Source of the DNA: JAWWOL01 sp033851545
GTDB taxonomy: Bacteria; Actinomycetota; Actinomycetes; JAWWOL01
Direction: 5' to 3'
DNA: 64,000 bases
Assembly (NCBI GenBank): GCA_033851545.1
Contig: JAWWOO010000003.1
Coordinates: forward strand, 56,695-120,694
Positions 26,706 to 35,032 of this stretch are shown here, in pieces. Position 1 is the stretch's first letter, and every line of letters starts with the position of its first letter. The translations under genes were made by a program, and so were the position numbers. The notes beneath the pieces were generated by a model, which was not told where the DNA came from, did not search any database, and was given only the letters and a program-made list of their open reading frames with translations.

Positions 26706-26753
26706 CGGTGGCGGTCGTTCGATGAGGCTCGAACGGCGACGTACGCTGGGTCA

Positions 26754-27791
26754 GTGACGAGTCCGCTGCTTGGCCTGCCCGGTGCCGTGGCCGCCGATGC
26801 CCCTGATGCGGGTGTCGCTGCGCACTACGGGGACCCCTTGCGGGAGCAGCGCCGGCTGTCCGAGGGCGAGGGTTACGTCGACCTGTCGCACCGGGCCGTC
26901 ATCACCGTGACCGGCCCCGATCGGTTGTCGTGGCTGCACTCGCTGATCAGCCAGCACGTCAGCAACCTGCGCCCGGGCGAGGGCACCACCGGTCTCGTCC
27001 TCTCGCCCAACGGCCACGTAGAGCACGTGATGGCGATGGTCGACGACGGCACGACGACATGGATCCACGCAGAGCCTGGTACAGGGCCCGCGCTGGCCGG
27101 CTTCCTCGACTCGATGCGCTTCATGCTGCGGGTCGAGGTGGCGGACGTGACTGACGACTGGGCCGTCGTCTGGCAGCCCGTGACCGAGCCGCACGAGACG
27201 TTGCATTCACGGGTCTCCTCCCGGGGACGCGACCTGTTCGTGCCGCGGGCCGAGCTGCGCGAGACGGCCAAAAGTCTCGGCGCACCAGCAGGAGTAGCCG
27301 CGTACGAGGCCTTGCGGGTTGCCGCCGGCGAGCCCCGGCTCGGCATCGAGACCGACCACCGGACGATCCCGCACGAGGTAGGTCTGCTGGCGACGGCGGT
27401 GCACCTCGACAAGGGGTGCTACCGCGGGCAGGAGACGGTCGCGCGGGTCTACAACCTCGGCCGGCCGCCCCGCCGGATGGTGCTGCTGCACCTCGACGGC
27501 AGTCGTGAGTCGCTGCCCCGCCCCGGCGCCGACATCGTCCGCGACGGCAGGTCGATCGGCCGGCTCGGCACGGCCGTGCACCACTTCGAGCTCGGCCCGA
27601 TCGCCCTTGCGGTGGTCAAGCGGGCAACGCCCGACGGCGAGTCCGTCGACGTCGTCGAGGCAGAGGGCCAGCCGATGGTCGGCGCCATCGAGGCCTTGCC
27701 CGGCCTGTCCTACGACGACCTCGAGCTCGCCCCGACCCGGCGGCCACAGCTCGGCTCGCCTCGTACGACGCTCGGCGTGGGCTCGGCCTAG
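26754..27791 (+). CDS. ygfZ: Folate-binding YgfZ/IscA-partner protein
   Basis: GcvT-like protein of 345 residues. The diagnostic YgfZ motif appears as DKGCYRGQETVARVYNLG about residue 221, with the conserved Cys; VTGPDRLSWLHSLISQHV near residue 47 matches the family N-terminal block. Such proteins help repair or assemble certain Fe-S enzymes in a tetrahydrofolate-dependent way. Starts with GTG 48 bases after the lipoprotein gene. The convergent HxlR gene overlaps its stop by four bases. Confidence 0.93.
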   Translation: MTSPLLGLPGAVAADAPDAGVAAHYGDPLREQRRLSEGEGYVDLSHRAVITVTGPDRLSWLHSLISQHVSNLRPGEGTTGLVLSPNGHVEHVMAMVDDGTTTWIHAEPGTGPALAGFLDSMRFMLRVEVADVTDDWAVVWQPVTEPHETLHSRVSSRGRDLFVPRAELRETAKSLGAPAGVAAYEALRVAAGEPRLGIETDHRTIPHEVGLLATAVHLDKGCYRGQETVARVYNLGRPPRRMVLLHLDGSRESLPRPGADIVRDGRSIGRLGTAVHHFELGPIALAVVKRATPDGESVDVVEAEGQPMVGAIEALPGLSYDDLELAPTRRPQLGSPRTTLGVGSA

Positions 27792-28135
27792 CAGCCGCTC
27801 GCCGGCAGGTTGTTCTCGGCCCAGGTGGTCAGCTCCGCCAGCGCCGGCAGCAAGGCTGCGCCCGCGTCCGTGAGCGTGTAGGCCACCGCGATCGGTGGGC
27901 CCGGATCCACCGCCCGCGCGACGAGGCCCGCCTTGGCCAGCTCGGCCAACCGCTCCGACAGCACGGAGTCGCTGATGCCGCCGACAGCCCTGCGCAGCTC
28001 GGAGAACCCCGCCGGTCCGGAGATCAGGCTGCCGAGAAGCACGCCGTTCCAACGCTTCCCCAGGAACTCGAAGGCGCGGGTCAGCGCCGCGTCGCAAGTC
28101 CGCGGTTCGTGGATCCCGTCAAGGTCCCGCGCCAT
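27788..28135 (-). CDS. HxlR-family winged-helix regulator
   Basis: Protein of 115 residues with the HxlR signature: an N-terminal Cys (RTCDAALTRAFEFLGKRWNGVLLGSL), the SELRRAVGGISDSVLSERLAELAKAGLV recognition region and VAYTLTDAGAALLPALAELTTWA. The Cys14 could act as a redox or electrophile sensor as in some relatives. Target genes are unknown. Confidence 0.92.
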   Translation of the reverse strand: MARDLDGIHEPRTCDAALTRAFEFLGKRWNGVLLGSLISGPAGFSELRRAVGGISDSVLSERLAELAKAGLVARAVDPGPPIAVAYTLTDAGAALLPALAELTTWAENNLPASGC

Positions 28136-28215
28136 ACCCTCAGGCTACCGGCGTGATGGGGGTTCTGCGGGGTTCACATCGCCGAGATGGAGTAGTCGCA
28201 GCGGAGTGGGGCTGG

Positions 28216-28653
28216 TCAGCGCGGATCGCGAGTGTCGAGCATCAGCGTCATGGGCCCGTCGTTGACCAGCTCCACCGCCATGTCAGCGCCGAACCGCCCC
28301 GTCTCGACCCGGGCACCCTCCGCCCGCAACGTCGCGACGACGTGGTCGACCAGCGGCTCGGCCACCGGTCCGCCGGCCGCAGCCAGCCACGAAGGCCGCC
28401 GCCCCTTGCGGGTGTCGCCGTACAAGGTGAACTGGCTGATCACCAGGATCGGGGCGCCGAGATCCTCGGCGGACTTCTCCTCGGCCATGATCCGGAGTCG
28501 AAAAGTCTTACGTGCCAGGGCTTCTGCCTCGGCGACGGTGTCGTCGTGGGTGACGCCGACGAGCAGCACCAGGCCGGGCTCGTCGAAGCTGCCGAGGACC
28601 TCGCCGTCGACGGCGACGCTCGCTCTGCTGACACGTTGGAGGATGCAGCGCAT
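28216..28653 (-). CDS. dtd: D-aminoacyl-tRNA deacylase
   Basis: Protein of 145 residues that removes D-amino acids (and glycine) mischarged onto tRNAs. Both invariant motifs are present: SQFTLYGDTRKGRRPSW and the cross-subunit NDGPMT near the C-terminus, with the opening MRCILQRVSRASVAVDGE typical of DTD. Normal length. It follows the DUF4388 gene 35 bases downstream on the same strand. Confidence 0.96.
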   Translation of the reverse strand: MRCILQRVSRASVAVDGEVLGSFDEPGLVLLVGVTHDDTVAEAEALARKTFRLRIMAEEKSAEDLGAPILVISQFTLYGDTRKGRRPSWLAAAGGPVAEPLVDHVVATLRAEGARVETGRFGADMAVELVNDGPMTLMLDTRDPR

Positions 28654-28688
28654 CCCGCCATGATGCCGTAGGGGGACCGGGAGCAGCC

Positions 28689-31600
28689 TCAGCGGCCGAA
28701 GAGTCCCTTGCGCTTGCCCTTGCCGGCGGCCGCGGCGGACTGCGACCCGCCGGGACGAGGCGACGGCGCCCGCGGTGCCGACGGCCCGGAGCCACCGGAG
28801 GGGTCGTCCTCGAGACCGAGCGACGAAAGCTCACGCAGCAGGCTGGCCGTGTCGGCGAACTCCGACATGCCGGCGAACGCAGGCTCGCGTTCCTCCTCGA
28901 CCTCCGGCTCCTCCTCCGGGACGAACAGCGGAGGTTCCTCGGCCGGGCTGGCGCTGATCTCCGAGAACATCGAGGCTGCCGACGCGTTGTTCTGGAAGCT
29001 GGCGAACTCGGACAGGTCGTCGAGCGAGGGGGCGAGCTCGTACATCGGGGCCGGCGGGGCGGACGGCTCGGGCATCGTCGGCTCGGGATAGCCGGGCTGG
29101 TAGGACGGCGGGGGCGGCGGCTCGCTGATCCGAGCCGCTTCCTCGGACAACTGCCGAACGGCTTCCTCGGCGGCGAGGCGGGCTGCCTCGTCGGCGGCCG
29201 CCTGCTCGGCTGCCTGCTCGGCGGCCACGCGGGCGCGCTCGGCCTCGTGGGCCACTTGCTCCGCCGCGAAATGTGCTGCGATACGCGCGTTCTCGACCTC
29301 GATGGCCTGGCGCTCAGCCTCGGCCGCGGCGGCCTGCTCAGCGGCCTGTTCGGCGGCTTGTTCGGCGGCAATGCGCGCTGCCGCAGCCTCTTCCTCCGCC
29401 AGGCGTGCGGCCTCGGCGGCGGCTGCCTGCTCGGCCGCGATCCGGGCCGCGTGCTCCTCGGCCGCGATACGGGCAGCCTCGGCGGCGGCCTGCTCGGCCG
29501 CGATGCGGGCGGCTTCGGCTTCTTCGGCGGCGACGCGGGCGGCTTCGGCGGCTGCTGCCTCCTCGGCGGCGGCGCGGGCGGCTTCGGCGGCTGCTGCCTC
29601 CTCGGCGGCGACGCGGGCGGCTTCGGCTGCTTCGGCGGCGATGCGGGCTGCCTCGTCGGCGGCTGCCTGCTCGGCCGCCAGCACGATCTCGTGCTCGGCC
29701 CAGGCCAGTTGCTCGGCCTCTGCGACCTCGATGGCGAGCCGGGACGCGTACTCCGCCCACGCCTCTTCCTCGGCACCGGCCCGTACGGTGGCCAGCCAGG
29801 CGGTGTGTTCTGCCCAGGCAGCTTCCTCGACGGAGAGTTGCAGGTCGACGAGCCAGAGGAAGTGTGCGGTCCAGGCGGCTTCCTCGACCGAGGCGCGCTC
29901 CTCGGACAGCCAGGCAGCATGGTCGGCGTACGCGGCTTCCTCGACGGACGCACGCTGTGCCTGGAGCCACTGCAGGTGCTCGGACCAGGCGGACTCCTCG
30001 ACGGAGAGCCGCAGGTCGGACAACCACTGCGCCTGTGCTTCCCAGGCAGCGTCCTCGACGGAGGCGCGTTCCGCCGCCAGCCAGACGGTGTGGTCGGCCC
30101 AGGCGGCTTCCTCGACGGAGGCGCGCAGGGCGAGCAGCCACTCGCTGTGCTCGGCCCATCCCTCGATCTCTGCCGCGGCGACCTCGGCTGCCAGGCGGAC
30201 GGCGTACTCGGCCCACGCCTCCTCCGCGGCAAAAGCGATCTCGGCGGCGAGGCGCTCCGCGTACTCAGCCCAGGCCTCGACCTCGGCGAGTACGACCGCC
30301 TCCGCGAGCGCGGCCAGCCACACCACATGCTCCTCGTGCGCGTCGAACTCCGCCGACATCCGCGCAGCCTTGAGCCACAGCGCGTGGTGCGACCAGGCGA
30401 TCTCCTCGGCGGCGGCCCGCTCGGCCAGCTCGCGGGTCGTCTGCTCCTCGATGCCGAGCCGCTCGGTCTCCCGGCGCTCGTTCTCAGCGCGGACCGACTG
30501 CAGGTCGACGACGGTGGCGAGCTCGTCCTGCACCGGAAGGCCGGCGGCCCGGCGGCGCTCCGCCTCGGCCCCGGCGTGCGCGGCGGCCAGCTCGGCGGCG
30601 GCAGCGGAACGGATCCGCTCCCGCCTCTCCAGCTCCTCCGGCGACAGCTGGGGCTTCTCGGCCTCGGCGTTCTTCGCCTTCTTGCGCGGCCGCGCGGACT
30701 GCTCGAACGGGTCGTAGTCGGCCTGCTGGGGGCCGAGCAAGTTGGACAACGCCTCGGACACCCGGGCAATCGACTGCCCGAACGGGTCGTCGGAGTTGTC
30801 GGAGTAGGTCTCGTTCCGCTCAGGCTTCGCCTGGTCGGTGACCGGGACCGGGCCCATGGGCAGGTCGGTCGGGATGAGCGCCGAGGTGTCGAGCTCCTCG
30901 CGGTTGCCGTAGGCGACAGAGGTGATCAGCCGGGCGAGCTCGCCCAGGTCGGCGTCCTCCGCGGAGCCGGCGACGGCGTGGGTCTCGACCGGCGCGACCT
31001 CCTCGGGCTCGATGACGACCTCTTCGTCGACGTGCCCGGAGATGATCTCGTCCGGCTGGGCCGGCGTACGGGGCCGGCCGCCGAACGCGCTGATCAGCCG
31101 CGACGCGATCGCCCCCGCGGGTGCCTCATCCTCGACGGGCTCGTCGACGAGCTCGGGTGTTTCGGGCGTCTGGGAGGCCAGGGCGGAGGCGACGGCCGCC
31201 GTGATCTCGCCCATGCTGGTGTACGGCTCGGTCTCCGGTGAGGTGACCTCGGTGAGCTCGACCGGGATCTCGTACGCGACCGGCGAGGCGCTCGGCTCGG
31301 CGGCCAGATCCTCCTCGACGTCGAGCAGGCCGGCCTGGACGAGGCGGAAGACGATCTGACCGGCCTCGTACAACGTGTAGCCGCACTCGCGGGCCAGCTC
31401 GGCAAGGGCACGCTCGTTGTCGACCTTGCACAGCAACGACCAGGCGTCGGCGTCGAGCATGATGTCGGCGGACGCGGGGGCCCGGCTGGAGAGTACGGGC
31501 ACGGCGGCGGGGCCGTGCACGGTCTCGGCGATCTCGCTCCACTGCGAGTGCCGCCAGGCCACCTCGGTCAGCAGCTCGGCGACCGACATCGCCGGGGCGA

Positions 31601-32018
31601 CGTCCTCGCGGGCCTTCTCGTTCTTGCGGAAGCGCCAGCGGCCGGTTGTCCAGCGCATCAGGTCGCTCATCGAGTCGCGGACCTGCTCGATGACGAACGC
31701 CTCGACCACCGGCTGCTCGACGAAGCCGAGGTGGACCAGCAGCTCGCCGAGGCGCCAGCCCTGCAGCTCGTTGCGCTGCGCCTCGAGGGCCTCGGCGAGG
31801 GCTTCTGGGGCGAGCGCGCCGCTGGAGACCAGGCGGGCGCCGAGCGAGGGCCGGCGGCCAGGTGCCGAGACGGAGTAGATCAGGCCGGCCTTGACGTAGA
31901 CCAGAGCCTCGTCGCCGTCGCTGTCGATGATGTGGAGGCAGCCGGACATGGACTCGGTCGCGAGCTCCGTCAACAGCGACGCCAGGGCTGTGGTCGTGAG
32001 GTCGCCCTTCAGCAGCAC
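28689..32018 (-). CDS. Giant DUF4388 protein with tryptophan repeats and coiled coil
   Basis: Protein of 1109 residues. Residues 1-240 hold a DUF4388/PATAN-type domain (KGDLTTTALASLLTELATES, CLHIIDSDGDEALVYVKAG) plus helical parts; 240-530 is acidic and low-complexity. Residues about 531-782 hold thirteen copies of a 19-residue unit, consensus VEEAAWAEHxxWLxxxRAS, one with a 3-residue insertion. Residues about 783-980 form an Ala/Glu/Arg-rich coiled coil (ARIAAEQAAAEA type). The C-terminus is Pro-rich, then acidic, ending basic (GKGKRKGLFGR). No signal peptide or membrane helix is seen. The layout suggests a cytoplasmic scaffold; no function is known. It is divergent from the RsiG-like gene. 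Confidence 0.85.
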   Translation of the reverse strand: MLLKGDLTTTALASLLTELATESMSGCLHIIDSDGDEALVYVKAGLIYSVSAPGRRPSLGARLVSSGALAPEALAEALEAQRNELQGWRLGELLVHLGFVEQPVVEAFVIEQVRDSMSDLMRWTTGRWRFRKNEKAREDVAPAMSVAELLTEVAWRHSQWSEIAETVHGPAAVPVLSSRAPASADIMLDADAWSLLCKVDNERALAELARECGYTLYEAGQIVFRLVQAGLLDVEEDLAAEPSASPVAYEIPVELTEVTSPETEPYTSMGEITAAVASALASQTPETPELVDEPVEDEAPAGAIASRLISAFGGRPRTPAQPDEIISGHVDEEVVIEPEEVAPVETHAVAGSAEDADLGELARLITSVAYGNREELDTSALIPTDLPMGPVPVTDQAKPERNETYSDNSDDPFGQSIARVSEALSNLLGPQQADYDPFEQSARPRKKAKNAEAEKPQLSPEELERRERIRSAAAAELAAAHAGAEAERRRAAGLPVQDELATVVDLQSVRAENERRETERLGIEEQTTRELAERAAAEEIAWSHHALWLKAARMSAEFDAHEEHVVWLAALAEAVVLAEVEAWAEYAERLAAEIAFAAEEAWAEYAVRLAAEVAAAEIEGWAEHSEWLLALRASVEEAAWADHTVWLAAERASVEDAAWEAQAQWLSDLRLSVEESAWSEHLQWLQAQRASVEEAAYADHAAWLSEERASVEEAAWTAHFLWLVDLQLSVEEAAWAEHTAWLATVRAGAEEEAWAEYASRLAIEVAEAEQLAWAEHEIVLAAEQAAADEAARIAAEAAEAARVAAEEAAAAEAARAAAEEAAAAEAARVAAEEAEAARIAAEQAAAEAARIAAEEHAARIAAEQAAAAEAARLAEEEAAAARIAAEQAAEQAAEQAAAAEAERQAIEVENARIAAHFAAEQVAHEAERARVAAEQAAEQAAADEAARLAAEEAVRQLSEEAARISEPPPPPSYQPGYPEPTMPEPSAPPAPMYELAPSLDDLSEFASFQNNASAASMFSEISASPAEEPPLFVPEEEPEVEEEREPAFAGMSEFADTASLLRELSSLGLEDDPSGGSGPSAPRAPSPRPGGSQSAAAAGKGKRKGLFGR
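29670..30425 (-). repeat. 57-bp tandem repeat coding 19-residue tryptophan units
   Basis: About thirteen imperfect tandem copies within the DUF4388 gene. Most units have Trp at position 6 and Trp-Leu or Arg-Leu at positions 12-13 (WADHTVWL, WSEHLQWL, WTAHFLWL, WAEYASRL). One copy has Tyr or His in place of the first Trp. The protein pattern is kept better than the DNA, so the array is old and under selection rather than a recent expansion. Boundaries are approximate. Confidence 0.8.
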
Positions 32019-32269
32019 TGCGACCTCCTCGCCGTTGTCCTGTTGGTGTCGTCACTTCCACCACGCGGCTCGCCGTCTCCCGCATGCTCACTGGGCATCG
32101 GCACGGGAGGGGCCGTTCCTAAGCCGAAAGGGTCAACGGAACGCACCAAATCGGGTGGCAATATCTCTGCTGGATGGCGGGCGTCCGGCGTGATGTGGCG
32201 CGTGATGCCCGCCCGCCCCCGTACGATGCTCTCGGGCGTACCGCAGCTGTGTGAAGGGGTAGATCGACG

Positions 32270-32839
32270 ATGACCGACGACCTGGGCGTGATGACCGGCG
32301 GCCACCGCCGCATCGATCGCTTGCTCGGCGAGGAGCACGACCTGGCCACGCTGGGCATGGACGACCTGCGCCAGCTGCGGGCCGACGCGGAGCAGGAGGA
32401 GACCGATGCGTCGTACGTGCGTCGGCTGCTGCAGGGCCGCATCGACATCGTCGAGGCCGAGCGGGCAGGGCGCAGGGGCGAGAGCTCCGGTGACCTGGTG
32501 TCCAACCTGGCCCGCATCCTGACGGCGGACGAGGGCACGCCCTCCGGCCCGCGGGGGCTGGGCCGGCACTCCACGCTCGAGCCGTCGCGGGCCGACGAGC
32601 ACCGCCGGCACGTCGAGGCGCTGGTCGCCGACGTCGACCTCTCGGACGTCTCAGCGCGCACCGATGGCGAGCTCGAGAGCGCGGTCGCTGCCTACCGCGA
32701 GGAGGAGCACCGGATCTCCACCGTCCGCAAGCAGCTCCAGGCCCTGATGGATGCGTGCAGCGCCGAGGTCACGCGCCGTTACCGGCAGGGCGAGGTCGAC
32801 GTGTCCTCCATACTGCCGACCGACCGGACGCTGGACTGA
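32270..32839 (+). CDS. RsiG-like c-di-GMP-binding anti-sigma protein
   Basis: Protein of 189 residues, mostly helical. It carries two exact copies of the c-di-GMP motif E-x3-S-x2-R-x3-Q-x3-D known from Streptomyces RsiG: Glu44, Ser48, Arg51, Gln55, Asp59, and Glu146, Ser150, Arg153, Gln157, Asp161, one in each arm of a predicted antiparallel coiled coil. In Streptomyces, RsiG binds a c-di-GMP dimer and holds the sigma factor WhiG. The partner here is unknown; no WhiG-type sigma gene is in the window. Divergent from the DUF4388 gene over about 250 bases. Confidence 0.9.
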   Translation: MTDDLGVMTGGHRRIDRLLGEEHDLATLGMDDLRQLRADAEQEETDASYVRRLLQGRIDIVEAERAGRRGESSGDLVSNLARILTADEGTPSGPRGLGRHSTLEPSRADEHRRHVEALVADVDLSDVSARTDGELESAVAAYREEEHRISTVRKQLQALMDACSAEVTRRYRQGEVDVSSILPTDRTLD

Positions 32840-32863
32840 CCTGCCAGGCAGGGTTCCCGCGGC

Positions 32864-32883
32864 CTGAGCCCCCCGAGGCTCAG
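32864..32883. terminator. Putative bidirectional terminator
   Basis: CTGAGCC (32864-32870) pairs with GGCTCAG (32877-32883) over 7 bp with a 6-base loop, lying between the convergent RsiG-like gene and the hypothetical gene at 32938. No T-run follows on either strand. Confidence 0.4.
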
Positions 32884-32937
32884 ACCGGGACCCCACGCAC
32901 CCCACGTCGGCCGAAGGGGGCCCGCGGTGGACTGGGT

Positions 32938-33345
32938 TCAAACGGCGACTCGGGCCTGCCAGAACGGATCGGCCGGCGGCGGGTCGGCCAGCTGCGTACG
33001 CGGGCAGGTGGCCAGGGTGAGCCCGGCGGAGCGCAACGCCTCGTCGACCAGGCCATCCACGGAGATGCCCTTCGAGGCCCCGTACGAGGTGATCGTGACC
33101 TTGTAGATCGTGATCTGGTGCCGGATCGGCCGGTCGTAGATCACCGCGACCGAGCCGATCAGCTGGGCGGCGCCCCGCATGCCGCCCAGACCGTTCCAGG
33201 CCCGGTCGTAGCGCTGCCACACCGATGAGGTCGCGTTCCAGACGCCGCCCCGGGACACGTCCTGGTCGTTGAGCGCCCGCAGCACGCTGGCGGCGCAGGC
33301 CTCGGACAGCACGGCAGAGGGCCGGATGACCTGTTCCAAAGCCAT
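32938..33345 (-). CDS. Hypothetical protein
   Basis: Protein of about 135 residues with strong codon bias and a ribosome site (ggggagcg) before its ATG at 33345; the longer frame upstream is Arg/Pro-rich and unlikely to be translated. It shows an Ala-rich N-terminal helix, a central segment with WNATSSVWQRYDRAWNGLGG, and a beta-rich part (HQITIYKVTITSYGASK). No signal peptide or known family recognised. Confidence 0.6.
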   Translation of the reverse strand: MALEQVIRPSAVLSEACAASVLRALNDQDVSRGGVWNATSSVWQRYDRAWNGLGGMRGAAQLIGSVAVIYDRPIRHQITIYKVTITSYGASKGISVDGLVDEALRSAGLTLATCPRTQLADPPPADPFWQARVAV

Positions 33346-33487
33346 GTGACGCTCCCCGCGGTCGTGGTGTAGAGATCCTTTCGACGGTTCCGCCTGCCGA
33401 TCTGAAGGGGTCGGAACGGCGTAACGAGGGTTCCACCCGTTCGGCCTACTGTCGTCGCACGGGTCAACGCAGGCGAAAGGTGATCTT

Positions 33488-34390
33488 GTGTCGCGCAAGG
33501 GTTGGGTGCTGTTCCTTGCGCTCTCGGTCATCTGGGGGGTTCCCTACCTCCTGATCAAGATCGCCGTCGAGGCGCTGCACCCGAGTGTCGTGGTCTTTCT
33601 GCGGACGGTCATCGGGGCGGCGATGCTGCTGCCCTTCGCGGCCCTCCGCGGCGAGGTCAGGCCGGTGTTTCGGCACTGGCGACCGATGCTGCTGTTCGCG
33701 TTCGTCGAGATCACCGCGCCGTGGCTGCTGCTGACCGAGGCCGAGCGCAAGGTGACCAGCTCCTTCGCGGGGCTGCTGGTCGCGGTGGTCCCGTTGATCG
33801 GCGCCGTCCTCGCCGTGCTCGCCGGCTCCAGCGACCGGCTGAGCCGTGGCCGCCTGGTCGGGCTGCTGATCGGCTTCGCCGGGGTCGCGGCCCTGCTCGG
33901 TATCGACCTGCAGGGAGCCCACGGGCAGGCGCTCGCGTCGCTGTTCATCCTCCTGACCGCGGTCGGCTACGCGGCCGGCCCGATGATCGTCGCCCGATCG
34001 CTGTCCGACGTGCCGGCCCTCGGGGTCATCTCCGTGTCCCTCGGGCTCAACGCGGTCGTCTACCTGCCGTTCGCCATCCACGACGCGCCGTCCTCGATGC
34101 CGTCGGCCAGCGTCCTCTGGTCGGTCTTCGGGCTCGGCGCGTTGTGCACAGCGACGGCGTTCCTGGTGTTCTTCGCACTCATCGCCGAGGTGGGGCCGCA
34201 GCGGGCGACGGTGATCACCTACCTCAACCCGGCGATCGCCGTCCTCCTCGGCGTCAGCCTGCGCGGCGAGGCGTTCACGACCGGCATGGCCATCGGCTTT
34301 CCCCTCGTGCTGCTGGGCTGCTGGCTGGGCACCGGTAGCCCACGCGAGGTTGCCGAGGCCCCGGTGCCCGTCGAAGCCCGAAGCAGGTGA
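33488..34390 (+). CDS. EamA/DMT-family transporter
   Basis: Membrane protein of 300 residues with ten hydrophobic helices arranged as two EamA repeats. Typical blocks: LFLALSVIWGVPYLLIKIAVEALHP, the FVEITAPWLLLTEAERKVTSS half-repeat end, and ITYLNPAIAVLLGVSLRGE in the second repeat. Probably an exporter of amino acids or metabolites. The GTG start has aaaggtga upstream. The GNAT gene follows directly and may overlap its stop. Confidence 0.92.
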   Translation: MSRKGWVLFLALSVIWGVPYLLIKIAVEALHPSVVVFLRTVIGAAMLLPFAALRGEVRPVFRHWRPMLLFAFVEITAPWLLLTEAERKVTSSFAGLLVAVVPLIGAVLAVLAGSSDRLSRGRLVGLLIGFAGVAALLGIDLQGAHGQALASLFILLTAVGYAAGPMIVARSLSDVPALGVISVSLGLNAVVYLPFAIHDAPSSMPSASVLWSVFGLGALCTATAFLVFFALIAEVGPQRATVITYLNPAIAVLLGVSLRGEAFTTGMAIGFPLVLLGCWLGTGSPREVAEAPVPVEARSR

Positions 34391-34407
34391 GATCGCATAA
34401 TCAGCGG

Positions 34408-35010
34408 ATGAGTGATCACGGCACGCTGGCCCGGGTCTGCGGCCCGGAGGATCTCGACCGCGTCGTCGAGATTCTGGCCGGGGCGTTCTACGAGGACCCG
34501 ACCTGGGCGTGGGCGTTCCCCGACCCGGCACTGCGGGCGGACCAGCAGCGGCGGATGTTTCGGCTGTACGTCGAGGGCGCGGCCCGCCACCCGTCGGTGT
34601 GGCTCAACGCCGACGCGACGGCGGCCGCGGTGTGGATCCCGCCGGGCGGCACCGAGATGTCCGAGGAGCAGGCCGCGATGGTCGAGCCGCTGTTGGTCGA
34701 GCTGCTGGGCGACGACGCCCCACGGGTCCTGGCTCTGGTCGAGGCGTTCGAGGACGCCCACCCGCACGACGTCGACCACTACTACCTCACCCTGCTCGGC
34801 ACTGATCCTGCGCACCGGGGCAGCGGGTTGGGCCTGCGCCTGCTCGAGGACACGTTGCAACTCGCCGACGACGACCGGATGCCTGCCTATCTCGAGGCGA
34901 GCAACCCGGTCAACATCCCGCTCTACGAACGGTACGGATTCGCGCCGTACCAGACGTTCTCAGTGCCCGACGGCCCCGAGGTGACCACGATGTGGCGCGA
35001 GCCCCGCTGA
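34408..35010 (+). CDS. GNAT-family N-acetyltransferase
   Basis: Protein of about 200 residues. The acetyl-CoA-binding motif A appears as YYLTLLGTDPAHRGSGLGLRLLEDTL (R/Q-x2-G-x-G/A type), followed by AYLEASNPVNIPLYERYGF. Substrate unknown. Two starts are possible: GTG at 34387, overlapping the transporter stop (GTGA), or ATG at 34408; the conserved domain begins after the ATG, which was chosen. Confidence 0.9.
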   Translation: MSDHGTLARVCGPEDLDRVVEILAGAFYEDPTWAWAFPDPALRADQQRRMFRLYVEGAARHPSVWLNADATAAAVWIPPGGTEMSEEQAAMVEPLLVELLGDDAPRVLALVEAFEDAHPHDVDHYYLTLLGTDPAHRGSGLGLRLLEDTLQLADDDRMPAYLEASNPVNIPLYERYGFAPYQTFSVPDGPEVTTMWREPR

Positions 35011-35032
35011 CGATGCGGTCGCGCCTGAAGCG

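Noticed and set aside
26711..26736. GTTCGA and TCGAAC near 26.7 kb as a LexA box
   Set aside because: The half-sites are in the reversed order with the wrong spacing and do not form TCGAAC-N4-GTTCGA.
29670..30425. CRISPR array suggested by regular 57-bp periodicity
   Set aside because: The periodicity is coding (19 codons), units differ at many positions, and there are no constant repeats with unique spacers.
28508..30769. Very long open frames (hundreds of codons) on both strands across the DUF4388 gene
   Set aside because: They are shadows of the repetitive Ala/Glu coding region; translations are Arg/Pro/Ser or Gly/Leu low-complexity, and the minus-strand 1109-residue frame alone has a recognised domain, a proper start and codon bias.
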